A stretch of 64,000 bases of DNA from Acidobacteriota bacterium. Lineage in GTDB: Bacteria; Acidobacteriota; Terriglobia; Acidiferrales; UBA7541. The position numbers were made by a program, and so were the translations under genes. Below, one piece after another: positions 25,073 through 33,812 of this stretch; positions within the stretch are counted from its first letter, which is position 1, and each line of letters begins with the position of its first letter. Location: contig QHYK01000049.1 in NCBI GenBank assembly GCA_003224085.1, forward strand, positions 1 to 64,000, written 5' to 3'. Below the pieces are notes generated by a model, which saw nothing but the letters and a program-made list of their open reading frames with translations, searched no databases and had not been told where the DNA came from.

Positions 25073-26465
25073 TCGGGTGGCGTTTGTGCCAGTCGGTGTG
25101 TTGCTGAAAAGTTCGTGCCGCTTGAATCGCCAGGATGTCGTCGCCTGCTCCGGCTACGAATTCAAGCCCTATTGGCAGATTCTTCTCCGTAAAGCCACAA
25201 GGAACGGAAACCGCCGGCAATCCGCAAAGATTGCCTATGGCTCCCAGCGGGTCCGGAAACGCGAGGCCGGTTTCCAAATTAAGAGAAAGCGGCGTTGCGG
25301 GGACGGGCTGCGACGGAGCAATGAGCACGTCGAAGCCTTCAAAAATTGCGTCCATTTTCTTTTGCAGGATTTCACGAACTTTGAGGGCTTGCCCGTAGTC
25401 CGCGGCGGAATACTGTTCGTTCAAATAGCCTGCGATCTGCCCAAGCGGGTCTGTAAGTTCGCTCAGTTTACCGGAGCGAATCAAGGAGCGAAAAGAAGCC
25501 GCTGACTCGACCTGCACGATAAGAGACGCCGCTTCTTCCCACGGGCCTATTGGCAAGGCAATTTCTTTCATCCCGCCAAAGAACTTTCTTAAAGCCGACT
25601 TTGCTGCGGCAACCGGTTTCGCCGCTCCTCCTTCCAAAGATTTCCAGGCATTGCTGAGCCAGGCGACGCGCAACTTGCGCAGTTCAACGGAAGGTGAATA
25701 AGTGAAAGCGGCCTTGTCTATGGGAATCGTTCCGCGATCTCTCGGATCGTGCCCCGCAATGGCGGCAAAAATGCGCGCGCAATCTTCCGCGCTGCGTGCC
25801 ATCGGCCCAATTTTGTCCATGGAGGGAGCCAGGGCCATCGCGCCGTAGCGGCTGACGCGACCGTAGGTCGGCCGCAGACCGCTGACGCCGCAAAATGCCG
25901 AGGGGCAAATGATGGAACCCCAGGTTTCCGTGCCGATGGCAAAAGCGGCCAGGCCGGCGGCAACAATTGCTCCTGAGCCCGAAGAAGAGCCGCAGGTCCA
26001 GCAGGTCGTGTCCCACGGATTCTTAGCTTCGCCCTGCAACGACGCGGAGGCAAAACGGTAGCCTGAGCCGCCGGCAAGCTCGATCATGGAGGCCTTGCCG
26101 ATCATTACCGCGCCGACGTTTTTCAAATGGTCGATCACCGTCGCGTTGTAATCGAAAACCTGATTGGCAAAAGGTTTTGCGCCCCATGTCGTGGGGACTC
26201 CTTTCACCGCAAGGAGATCTTTCGCCGCGTAGGGAATACCGTGCAGCGGGCCGCGGTAATGGCCGCGCTGGATATCTTTCTCCGCGGCTTTGGCCTGCTC
26301 CAGAGCGATTTCCGGTGTCAAAGTCGCGTAGGCATTCAAACGCGGACCAAATTCCTGACTGCGGTCGAGATAAATTCGAGTCAGCTCGACGGGAGATATT
26401 TTCTTCGATTCGATGCGTTTCGCAAGCTCCGTGACCGGGAGGTAAAAAATTTCTTCGCCGGGCAT
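25062..26465 (-). CDS. Amidase-signature enzyme
   Basis: The 467-residue protein belongs to the amidase-signature family (GatA-like fold). The Ser-cisSer-Lys triad is visible as K82 (AKDLL), S160 in CGSSSGSGAIVAAG, and the nucleophile S184 in GTETWGSIICPSAFCG. The usual DTGGS is changed to ETWGS, with a bulky Trp near the nucleophile, so substrate range may differ from GatA. No gatB or gatC is nearby, which argues for a free amidase rather than tRNA amidotransferase. Its ATG overlaps by one base the TAA of the Tat-signal gene upstream, implying coupled translation. Confidence 0.88.
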   Translation of the reverse strand: MPGEEIFYLPVTELAKRIESKKISPVELTRIYLDRSQEFGPRLNAYATLTPEIALEQAKAAEKDIQRGHYRGPLHGIPYAAKDLLAVKGVPTTWGAKPFANQVFDYNATVIDHLKNVGAVMIGKASMIELAGGSGYRFASASLQGEAKNPWDTTCWTCGSSSGSGAIVAAGLAAFAIGTETWGSIICPSAFCGVSGLRPTYGRVSRYGAMALAPSMDKIGPMARSAEDCARIFAAIAGHDPRDRGTIPIDKAAFTYSPSVELRKLRVAWLSNAWKSLEGGAAKPVAAAKSALRKFFGGMKEIALPIGPWEEAASLIVQVESAASFRSLIRSGKLSELTDPLGQIAGYLNEQYSAADYGQALKVREILQKKMDAIFEGFDVLIAPSQPVPATPLSLNLETGLAFPDPLGAIGNLCGLPAVSVPCGFTEKNLPIGLEFVAGAGDDILAIQAARTFQQHTDWHKRHPNVH

Positions 26466-26902
26466 TAGGAGGGCTCCTCAGGAATCCTTCGGCGCTTGGC
26501 AGGCGTCGCGGACACAGGGACCGGCAAAGGTTTTTTCTCACGTTCGATCAACGGTTTTAGATAGAGAGCAGGCCCGTCACCATTCTCCGTGGGAAAGGCG
26601 CGCAGACGGTCCAGGGCTGCCTGGCCCTCGGCGGCGAGCCGGCGCAGGTCAGTCTTCTGCACATCGTTGAGCCGCGAGCCATATTGTGAGAACACCGCTT
26701 GAAGGCGCGACTCCATTTCCGCCTGACTTTCTGGGGAAAGTTTTGGTCCGCTCGGCGTGGGCGTTTGCAACGGAGACGCTGCTGCGGCAGCAGATTGTCG
26801 CGCCAGAAGATCGCCAGGAGAAAGGGAAGCGGCGGCGGAGACAAGCGCGGCGCGCCGGGCAAATTCGCGTCGCGAAATCGCGGAGCCATTCTTAGCGCTC
26901 AT
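26465..26902 (-). CDS. Tat-signal hypothetical protein
   Basis: The 145-residue product begins with a twin-arginine motif, SRREFARRAALVSAAASLSP, followed by an Ala-rich region and a mostly helical remainder with SPESQAEMESRLQAVFSQYGSRLNDVQKTDLRRLAAEGQAALD. This suggests export of a small folded helical protein or complex partner. It overlaps the amidase start by one base (TAATG). The amidase itself has no signal, so the pair could be a soluble enzyme and an exported partner, or the small protein could carry the amidase through Tat. That last idea is inference. Confidence 0.7.
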   Translation of the reverse strand: MSAKNGSAISRREFARRAALVSAAASLSPGDLLARQSAAAAASPLQTPTPSGPKLSPESQAEMESRLQAVFSQYGSRLNDVQKTDLRRLAAEGQAALDRLRAFPTENGDGPALYLKPLIEREKKPLPVPVSATPAKRRRIPEEPS

Positions 26903-27008
26903 TGTGGATCCCCCAGGTTTTTAAAGTGCTTTCGAAAGGCTTCCAGTGAGGCTACAGAATCGAGGTTCGGGGGTCAACCGGCTCGTGCTCAGGCGGTTTT
27001 CAAAAAGC

Positions 27009-29702
27009 CTACTCGTAACGGAGCGCGACCATGGGGTCGACGCGCATGGCGCGGCGCGCGGGAATGTACGATGCGAGAAGGGCAACGGCAGAGAGCAAAA
27101 CGGCGACGACGGCAAACGTCAACGGGTCCATGGCGCTGATGCCGAATAAGAGAGAAGACATCAGCCGCGTAATAACGAGTGACACGGCAATGCCGATGAC
27201 CACGCCAAAAGCCGCCAACCGCGCGCCTTCCCCAAGAATCAGGCGGAGAACGTCCCCGCGCTGCGCCCCCAGCCCCATGCGGATGCCGATTTCCTGTGTG
27301 CGGCGCGTGACGGAATGCGCCACTAGCCCATAAGTGCCCACAGCCGCCAATGCTAGCGCCGCCGCGGCAAAAACCCCTGCTAGAACCAAAAGGAACCGCT
27401 TCACAGACAGCCATCCGCCCATCTCATCTGCAAAGGTGGAAAACTTCACCGGAACGTCGGGAGCGAGATCGCGGAAGATGCTGCGCGCGGCGTCGACAAC
27501 GGGACCGGCGCCGGCGCTTGTGCGCAATAGGATCATCGGCGAAGCGTTGCCGCTCAGGCCTCGCTGCTGATAGTCCACGTAAATAACAGGGGTGACGGGG
27601 CGGTCAAGTCCCTCCGCGCGGACGTCGGCAACGATACCGACAATCGTGAGCGGTTTCAGATTCCCGTCCATATTGCCGAATTCGATGACGTGGCCGATAG
27701 GATCCTCATTCGGCCATTTCTGCTGCGCCACGGCTTGGCTGATGACGGCGACATGGAGCGAATCGTGGCCATCCCGCTCGTCGAACAAGCGTCCCCGCAG
27801 CAGCGGGATGCCCGCCGTCCGGAAGTAGTCGGCGCTGGTTACGCAATAGAGCGCGTCGCCCACGTTCCCAGGAGTCTGGGTGAAGCGTTCCCATTCGTCG
27901 AAGTTTGCAGGCGGTTGCCGGCCGTCGAGAATCAGAAACTGGCCACTGGCAAACCCGGTGGCGATAGGAAGTTCACCGGTGAAACCCGCGGACTGGACGC
28001 CGGGTATTCCACGGAGGCGAGACAAGACGCTGTCAATCAGTTGTACCGGACGAATGGACGCGTTAGTGGTCTGCGGTGTCGTGGGTACGAAAGTAGCAAG
28101 CACCAAGTGCTCCCCGTTGAGTCCCGGATTGACCGAAATCAAGCGCAGAAAGCTGCGGCCCAGCAATCCCGCGCCGACGAGCAACATTAGCGTCACGGCA
28201 ATTTCGCCGATCACCAGTGCGCTGCGCGCTTTCTGGCTTCCGGCGCTGTAGCTTCGCGAGCCTGCGCCTAGCGCTTCGTTCAAATCCCATCCGCCGGCGC
28301 GCGAGGCAGAAAAAAAACCAAGGCCGACCGCAACAACCAAAGTCGCGATAAGGGTAAATAAAAGAGCCGCTCCGTTGATGGCAATAGCTTGCTGGCGCGG
28401 CAAATCTGCGGGAAGGATCGCCGGAAGCAAATTCGTTGTCCAGATTGCGGCCAGTGTTCCCAGCCCGCCGCCGGCGAGCGCAAGCGCCAGGGACTCCGCA
28501 AGCAGCTGCTGCACGAGTCTTCCCCGCCCCGCGCCCAGAGCAGCGCGTACCGCCAATTCCTTCCGCCGCGCCACGGTGCGCGCCAGCAACAGCCCTGCGA
28601 CATTGGCGCACGCAACGAGAAATAAGAGGATGACGGCAGCGAAGAGCGTGACCAGCGCCGCCCGCACGTCTCCCACCAAAGCATCCGCGAGCGGGACAAC
28701 GGCGGCGTCAATCAGCATATAGCCGCTATTGATATCCGTCCCCTTGCCGTACTGGCTCTTGATCCGGCGTGCGATTGTGCTCAGGTCCGCCCGGGCTTGC
28801 TTGAGCGAAACGCCGTCGCCAAGGCGCGCAATGCCTTCGCCGTTGTGCGCCGAGCGGCTGGGGCCCCATCCGTAGAGCTGCTCGCGCGAGATCCATGCGG
28901 ATATGCCTGCAGGAAAATCAAATCCCTGCGGCATCACGCCAATAACCGAATACACTTGGCCTCCCATAGTCAGGCGCGCGTTGGAGAAATCCGCTCTGCT
29001 TCCGAGATACTGCTGCCAGTAGCCGTGGCTCACAATCATGGCAGGAGTGCCGTGAAGGCGCAGTTCGTCGGCGGTGAAATCACGGCCCTGAACAGGCTCG
29101 ACTCCCATCATCTTGAAAAAATCCTGAGAGACGGCGGCAACGTTCATACGCACAGGTTCGCTGCCGCCAGAAACCGACTCTGGCCCCGTAGAAAATTGGG
29201 CCAGACCGACAAGGGTGCGGTTTTGCTCGCGAAAATCAAGGAAATTCGGATCGGCCAAATGCATTCGACGGCCGTCGGCAGAAAGTTCCCACACGGTCAC
29301 CACTTGTTGCGGGTTCGGAAAGGGGAGAGGACGAAGCAGAACGGCGTCCACCACTGAAAAGATGGATGTCGAGGCGCCGATGCCGAGCGCGAGCGTAAGC
29401 ACGGCAATCACCGTGAAACCGGGGTTTTTACGCAGCATGCGGAAAGCGAAGCGCAAATCCTTCCAGCACGTTTGGACAAAAGATTCCCATGCAGCGGAAC
29501 GGACTTCTTCCTTAGTGACTTCGAGATTGCCATGCTCCAAGCGCACGGCTCGAAGAGCGTCCGGACGGCTCATGCCGCGCTTTATCTTTTCCTCGGTGGC
29601 TGTTTCCAGGAAGCCGTTCAGTTCTTCCTCCAGCTCGTGGCTGACGCGTTCCCTTCGGAACAGTGATCGAAGACCGCTGGCCATGTTTCGCAGGAATGAC
29701 AT
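27009..29702 (-). CDS. ADOP-family ABC permease (duplicated MacB/FtsX)
   Basis: An 897-residue permease of the type known as Acidobacterial duplicated orphan permease. The N-terminal soluble tail (about 1-85, with SRPDALRAVRLEHGNLE) is followed by two MacB_PCD-FtsX halves. The first membrane helix is PGFTVIAVLTLALGIGASTSIFSVVD. The middle block of helices begins near VTLFAAVILLFLVACANVAGLLLARTVARRKELAVRAALGAGRGRL, and the C-terminal block ends with RRAMRVDPMVALRYE. No ATPase is encoded nearby, hence orphan. It lies 37 bases downstream of the second ADOP gene. Confidence 0.9.
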   Translation of the reverse strand: MSFLRNMASGLRSLFRRERVSHELEEELNGFLETATEEKIKRGMSRPDALRAVRLEHGNLEVTKEEVRSAAWESFVQTCWKDLRFAFRMLRKNPGFTVIAVLTLALGIGASTSIFSVVDAVLLRPLPFPNPQQVVTVWELSADGRRMHLADPNFLDFREQNRTLVGLAQFSTGPESVSGGSEPVRMNVAAVSQDFFKMMGVEPVQGRDFTADELRLHGTPAMIVSHGYWQQYLGSRADFSNARLTMGGQVYSVIGVMPQGFDFPAGISAWISREQLYGWGPSRSAHNGEGIARLGDGVSLKQARADLSTIARRIKSQYGKGTDINSGYMLIDAAVVPLADALVGDVRAALVTLFAAVILLFLVACANVAGLLLARTVARRKELAVRAALGAGRGRLVQQLLAESLALALAGGGLGTLAAIWTTNLLPAILPADLPRQQAIAINGAALLFTLIATLVVAVGLGFFSASRAGGWDLNEALGAGSRSYSAGSQKARSALVIGEIAVTLMLLVGAGLLGRSFLRLISVNPGLNGEHLVLATFVPTTPQTTNASIRPVQLIDSVLSRLRGIPGVQSAGFTGELPIATGFASGQFLILDGRQPPANFDEWERFTQTPGNVGDALYCVTSADYFRTAGIPLLRGRLFDERDGHDSLHVAVISQAVAQQKWPNEDPIGHVIEFGNMDGNLKPLTIVGIVADVRAEGLDRPVTPVIYVDYQQRGLSGNASPMILLRTSAGAGPVVDAARSIFRDLAPDVPVKFSTFADEMGGWLSVKRFLLVLAGVFAAAALALAAVGTYGLVAHSVTRRTQEIGIRMGLGAQRGDVLRLILGEGARLAAFGVVIGIAVSLVITRLMSSLLFGISAMDPLTFAVVAVLLSAVALLASYIPARRAMRVDPMVALRYE

Positions 29703-29739
29703 GACCCCTCCTTAACGCGCCCCAAAGTTCGCCCGACTG

Positions 29740-32502
29740 CTACTCGAAGCGCAAGGCCACCACGGGATCGACGCGCGCCGCACTCCGGGCCGGAAGTGAT
29801 GCGGCAAGAATGGCGCAGGCAGCAAGAAGAGCCGCAGCCAAGCCAAGGATCACCGGGTCATAGCTGTTGACTCCATAAAGCTGGCTCGCGAGCACTCGGC
29901 CACCAGCCAACGCCGCCGGTATGCCAATAGCCAAACCGAGGCCGATTTGGGAGAGCGTGCCGCGCAGCACAAGGCCGAGCACATTGCTCCGGTCAGCACC
30001 GAGCGCCATGCGGATACCGATCTCGTTGGTGCGCCGCGCGACGGCATAAGCCGTTACGCCATACAGCCCGACGCAGGCTAGGACGAGTGCCAGGGCGCCA
30101 AACAGCTCCGTAAGCCGCGCTATGAGTCGCTCCTGATTAAAGTGGCGCGCCACCTGCTCGCCGAAACTCATGATATTGAGAACGGTTAGATTCGGATCGA
30201 CGCCGGCAATGGCTTTCCGGACTGCTGGTTCGAGATTCTCCGGTTTGCCCGCGACATGCAGCTCGATGGCTCCTACCCATCCACGAACGGGCTCTCCGGG
30301 CGGGGTTTGGAGTAACGGCAGAAAGGAAGTGGCGTAGGCAGGACCGCGCGTGTCCTGGTATTTTGCGTCCTCCACGATACCCACGATTTCATAGTCGCCG
30401 CTATGACTCTCGTCGCCCATTCCGAAGCGCTGGCCAATGGGATCCTCGTTCGGAAAGAACCTGCTCGCGAAGGTTTCATTGATGACGGCCACGTTGGGGG
30501 CGCCAGGTACATCGCGTTCGTCGATGGCGCGCCCTCGCAGCAAGCGGGTGCCGATGGTCTGGAAATAATGGGGACCAACCCGGTCCCAGGAGGGCGCGCT
30601 CCAACGATAGTCAGGTGGTTTTCCCTGAATGTACACGCGTTCGTTCGCATTGTTACCGTCCAACGGGCTGTACCATGACAGGCTTGCGCTGATGACGTCG
30701 GGTATTCGCGTTAGCGTCTCCTCAAGCCGCTGATAAAGTCCGTCAAGCTTGTCTGGCGTGTAGCCGTCCAGCCCCGGAGCGACATTCACAATCAGGCGCC
30801 CGTCGGTCAGGAAACCGAAGTGCTGGTCTTCGAGATGGCGCAGGCTTTGAGTGAGCAGACCTGCTCCGATCAAAAGCGCAATCGAGAATGCGACCTGTAC
30901 GATAACCAGAGACTTCTGAAGCACCGAAGAAGGATCGCTGGTGGAACGTCCTGCTCCGCGCAGGGTATCGGCTGGATCGGATCGGGATGCCACCCAGGCT
31001 GGGGCAATGCCGAATACGATAGCTGTTGCCAGCGAAAGGGCGAGGGCGAAGCCGAGCACGGGCAGGGAAGGCCGGGCATCGATAGGAATGTAGCGGGCTC
31101 CGCGAAAAGCAAGGAGTAGGATGGCCTGTGTCCCGGTATAGGCAACATAGAGTCCCGCCGCCCCGCCCGCCAGCGCCAGCAGAACGCTTTCGGTGAGCAT
31201 TTGTTGAATCACACGGCGTCGTGGCGCACCCAGTGCTAAACGGACGGCGGTTTGCAAGCGGTTGGCCGAGCCGTGCGCCAGCAGCAAGTTGGCGATGTTG
31301 GCGCAGGCGATTAGCAAAAGTAGCCCGGATAATGTCACCAACAACCGCAGGCCCGCGGTGTACTCGGTCTGAATTTGGTTCACCCCACCCGCGGCGGGCG
31401 TGAGCCGGATGTGCTGCCTGTTGATTTCCTGCCGATATTTCTCGACCAGGGCCTTGTCGTTGCGCTGCTCCGGTGTTGCTTCCGGGTAGCCCGTTGCCCA
31501 TAGCCACTGCTGAAGCTCGCCCGTTAGCTTGGCCTGCACTTGTGCCGGCGAGACGTCCGCTCGAAGCCGCCCGATCAGATAAAGCCACTCGGGCTCGGGG
31601 CCGAACAACCAACGCTCCGGATGGGCAGATAAAGGCAGCCAGAAATCGGGAGGGTCGCTGCGGAGTGTATCGCCATAGAATTGGGGAGGCGTCACGCCCA
31701 CAACAATGTAAGGCACAGTGTTGATGGTGAAAGCTGCGCCAATCACCGAAGGATCGCCCCCGAAGTGCGTTTGCCAAGTGTGATCGCTCATCACCGCTAC
31801 GGGTGCGGCGCCTGCCGTGTCGTCCTTGGCCGCGAGGGTACGGCCTGCAGAGGCGGCGATGCCAAGCATTTCGAAGTAGTTCCCGGAGACGAATTCGCCT
31901 TTGTAGGGCCGGGCGGCAGCGGAATCGCCGCCACGGCGAACGCTCAGATCCTGCAGGTGGGACGAAAAGGCGACGAGTTGGCTGAATTCCGGTGTGTGGT
32001 CGCGAAGGGCTTCGTAAAGCGGATAAGAATAGAGCACAAAGCTGCCGCCGTTCTGAGGGCCGGTCATGACACAGCAATTATTGTTGTCGCCCAGCCTGTA
32101 GAGCTGCGCAGGTTTCGCCACCGGCAGCGGCTTGAGCATCACCCTATCCATGAGCGTGAAAATTGAGGTATTCGCTCCTATCCCGAGCGCCAAGGTGAAC
32201 ACGACAGCGGCGGCAAGACCAGGATTCTTGCGCAGCGTGCGAGCGGCCAAGCGCACATCCTGCCAACAGGTTTCCAAAAAGGATTCCCAGCTGGCGGAGC
32301 GAACGGCTTCTTTGGCAAGTGCGAGGGTGCCTTGCTCCAGGCGCACGGCGCGAAGCGCGTCCGGACGGTTCATGCCGTGTTGCATCTTTTCCTCGACCGC
32401 TAGCTCCAGGAAGCCATGGAGTTCTTCGTCCAACTCTTTGTCGCGCCGTTTCTTTCCGAACAAGGCACGGAGCCCACTGGCTATGTTTTGAAGTATGGAC
32501 AT
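29740..32502 (-). CDS. ADOP-family ABC permease (duplicated MacB/FtsX)
   Basis: The second ADOP permease has 920 residues from ATG 32502, which follows GGTGAGGTA; a GTG at 32520 is an alternative. It shares the soluble tail (NRPDALRAVRLEQGTL) and the duplicated helical layout with its neighbour, and ends ARSAARVDPVVALRFE. The two are clearly related but diverged in the periplasmic halves, so this is an old tandem pair rather than a recent copy. It follows the padR gene after 19 bases, the usual arrangement for this family. The transported substrate is unknown. Confidence 0.9.
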   Translation of the reverse strand: MSILQNIASGLRALFGKKRRDKELDEELHGFLELAVEEKMQHGMNRPDALRAVRLEQGTLALAKEAVRSASWESFLETCWQDVRLAARTLRKNPGLAAAVVFTLALGIGANTSIFTLMDRVMLKPLPVAKPAQLYRLGDNNNCCVMTGPQNGGSFVLYSYPLYEALRDHTPEFSQLVAFSSHLQDLSVRRGGDSAAARPYKGEFVSGNYFEMLGIAASAGRTLAAKDDTAGAAPVAVMSDHTWQTHFGGDPSVIGAAFTINTVPYIVVGVTPPQFYGDTLRSDPPDFWLPLSAHPERWLFGPEPEWLYLIGRLRADVSPAQVQAKLTGELQQWLWATGYPEATPEQRNDKALVEKYRQEINRQHIRLTPAAGGVNQIQTEYTAGLRLLVTLSGLLLLIACANIANLLLAHGSANRLQTAVRLALGAPRRRVIQQMLTESVLLALAGGAAGLYVAYTGTQAILLLAFRGARYIPIDARPSLPVLGFALALSLATAIVFGIAPAWVASRSDPADTLRGAGRSTSDPSSVLQKSLVIVQVAFSIALLIGAGLLTQSLRHLEDQHFGFLTDGRLIVNVAPGLDGYTPDKLDGLYQRLEETLTRIPDVISASLSWYSPLDGNNANERVYIQGKPPDYRWSAPSWDRVGPHYFQTIGTRLLRGRAIDERDVPGAPNVAVINETFASRFFPNEDPIGQRFGMGDESHSGDYEIVGIVEDAKYQDTRGPAYATSFLPLLQTPPGEPVRGWVGAIELHVAGKPENLEPAVRKAIAGVDPNLTVLNIMSFGEQVARHFNQERLIARLTELFGALALVLACVGLYGVTAYAVARRTNEIGIRMALGADRSNVLGLVLRGTLSQIGLGLAIGIPAALAGGRVLASQLYGVNSYDPVILGLAAALLAACAILAASLPARSAARVDPVVALRFE

Positions 32503-32521
32503 TACCTCACCCCGCGACACC

Positions 32522-32854
32522 CTACGAAGCTTCGAGGATTCTAGTGATGGCAGCGACTTGCCTTCCCCATTCTTTCGTTTCGCTGCTGAGTCTTTTTCGC
32601 CCCTGATCGGTCAGGGCGTAATACTTTGCGCGCCGGTTGTTCTCGGTCGGTTTCCATTCGCCCTTGATAAGACCATCCCGCTGCAGTCGCTGAATGGCGA
32701 CAAATAAAGAACCGGCATTGAGGCGAAAAACGCCCTTGCTCATCTGCTCCAGCCGCACCGCGATCCCATATCCGTGCATGGGTTCGAGCGCCAGCGTTTT
32801 CAGAATGAGCATGTCCAGAGTGCCTTGGACGAGCTCGCTCGACTTGTCTGCCAT
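32522..32854 (-). CDS. PadR-family transcriptional regulator
   Basis: The 110-residue protein is a minimal PadR repressor: LVQGTLDMLILKTLALEPMHGYGI forms the start of the winged helix, and SLFVAIQRLQRDGLIKGEWKPTENNRRAKYYALTDQGRKRLS forms the recognition helix and wing. A C-terminal helix would give dimerisation. It probably controls the two downstream ADOP genes and itself. AGGAGGAAG precedes the ATG at 32854. Palindromes in its own promoter are candidate operators. Confidence 0.92.
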   Translation of the reverse strand: MADKSSELVQGTLDMLILKTLALEPMHGYGIAVRLEQMSKGVFRLNAGSLFVAIQRLQRDGLIKGEWKPTENNRRAKYYALTDQGRKRLSSETKEWGRQVAAITRILEAS

Positions 32855-32882
32855 TGGGACACTTCCTCCTGAGGGTCAAGGG

Positions 32883-32918
32883 GAAGCATACGCTTCTCCT
32901 CTTGCTTGTCAAGAGGAG
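32883..32918 (-). promoter_or_regulatory. padR-ADOP promoter with overlapping palindromes
   Basis: The minus strand has TTGACA (32907-32912) and TATGCT (32885-32890) with 16 bases between, a strong sigma-70-type promoter. The -35 lies in a 9-bp perfect inverted repeat, CTCCTCTTG (32896-32904) with CAAGAGGAG (32910-32918). The -10 lies in GAAGC-ATAC-GCTTC (32883-32896... arms 32883-32887 and 32892-32896). Either palindrome would block the promoter if bound by PadR. Confidence 0.6.
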
Positions 32919-32985
32919 GAGGGGGGTAGAGGCCGCCGGACGGGCGGTGGGAAATTCGGTGGGCCTTGCGGATCGCATACTTAAC

Positions 32986-33012
32986 AAAAAAAGAGGGGCA
33001 GTATGCTGCGCC
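32986..33012 (-). terminator. Intrinsic terminator of leftward chemosensory operon
   Basis: Read on the minus strand, GGCGCAG pairs with CTGCCCC (one mismatch) around CATA, then TCTTTTTTT follows. It begins 30 bases past the last gene of the operon (stop at 33042) and precedes the padR promoter. Confidence 0.6.
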
Positions 33013-33041
33013 TTTCAAGGAGTTGCAATTGGAAGTGCCGG

Positions 33042-33812
33042 CTATTCGATTCGGGTGAGGGTTTGAATCTGGGTTTCCAGCGCCTGGTTATATTGGCGTT
33101 CGATTTGAAGTTCAGTCTGTAATTTCTTGACGAGCAGCTCCAAACGTGCAATCTCGACGCGAAGCTTTTGCAGCTCGTGCGAAGAAGGCGCCGGTCGCGA
33201 GGGAGCTGCAGCCTGCGGCTGAACATTGGGCTGCGGCGCGATCGCTTCAGCCAGAGCGCGTGGCCACGCCGGTTCAGCAGCTGTTGGCGGAGCAGACGGA
33301 GCCGTGGGTCGCGGGGCGGCCGGTGGCGGAGCGAACAGATTGCTGAGCGCGCTTGTGGCAGTAGTGCGGTCCGTGGAAGCAACCGGCGCTGGGCTCTTAG
33401 GTTCTAAGAGAGCTTTTACGCGATTGATCAATTCCTGTGGCTGAAACGGCTTGCGAATCAGCTCGTCCGCCTTAACGGAGACGGCTTTGTCGGCGACGCT
33501 TTTGTTCACCACACCCGACATGAGCAGAACAGGAGTGCTGCGGAGTTCGGGGTTCTCCTTGATCTGGCTGCAAACCGAGTAACCGTCGGTGTCCGGCATG
33601 ATGACGTCAGTAATGACCGCGTCTGGTTTGGTTTGTTCGAACTGCGCAAGGGCCGAAGCGGCATCGGCGCAGGTAATCACTTGAATATTCTCGCGGCGGA
33701 ACGCAATCTTGATGACTTCGCGCATGGTGGCGCTGTCGTCGATGAAATAAACGGTTGGCACACGGTTTTCCTGGGTTTCCTCCAGGGGAGGAACCATCAT
33801 GGCTTCGCTCAT
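33042..33812 (-). CDS. Response regulator with C-terminal coiled coil
   Basis: The 256-residue protein from ATG 33812 has a receiver domain with D25/D26 (FIDDS) and phospho-acceptor D69 (VITDVIMPDTDG), and the switch lysine in IRKPFQP. After it comes a Pro/Ala-rich linker (about 145-210) and a heptad-patterned coiled coil from about 212 to the end (HELQKLRVEIARLELLVKKL). It has no DNA-binding or enzymatic domain, so it likely acts by protein contact, perhaps at the pilus or pole. It overlaps the preceding PATAN gene by four bases (ATGA) and ends the operon. Confidence 0.85.
   Translation of the reverse strand: MSEAMMVPPLEETQENRVPTVYFIDDSATMREVIKIAFRRENIQVITCADAASALAQFEQTKPDAVITDVIMPDTDGYSVCSQIKENPELRSTPVLLMSGVVNKSVADKAVSVKADELIRKPFQPQELINRVKALLEPKSPAPVASTDRTTATSALSNLFAPPPAAPRPTAPSAPPTAAEPAWPRALAEAIAPQPNVQPQAAAPSRPAPSSHELQKLRVEIARLELLVKKLQTELQIERQYNQALETQIQTLTRIE

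Noticed and set aside
33146-33446. Plus-strand frames opposite the Pro/Ala linker of the receiver protein
   Set aside because: Repetitive GC-rich linker coding gives Arg/Gly-rich frames on the other strand by chance.
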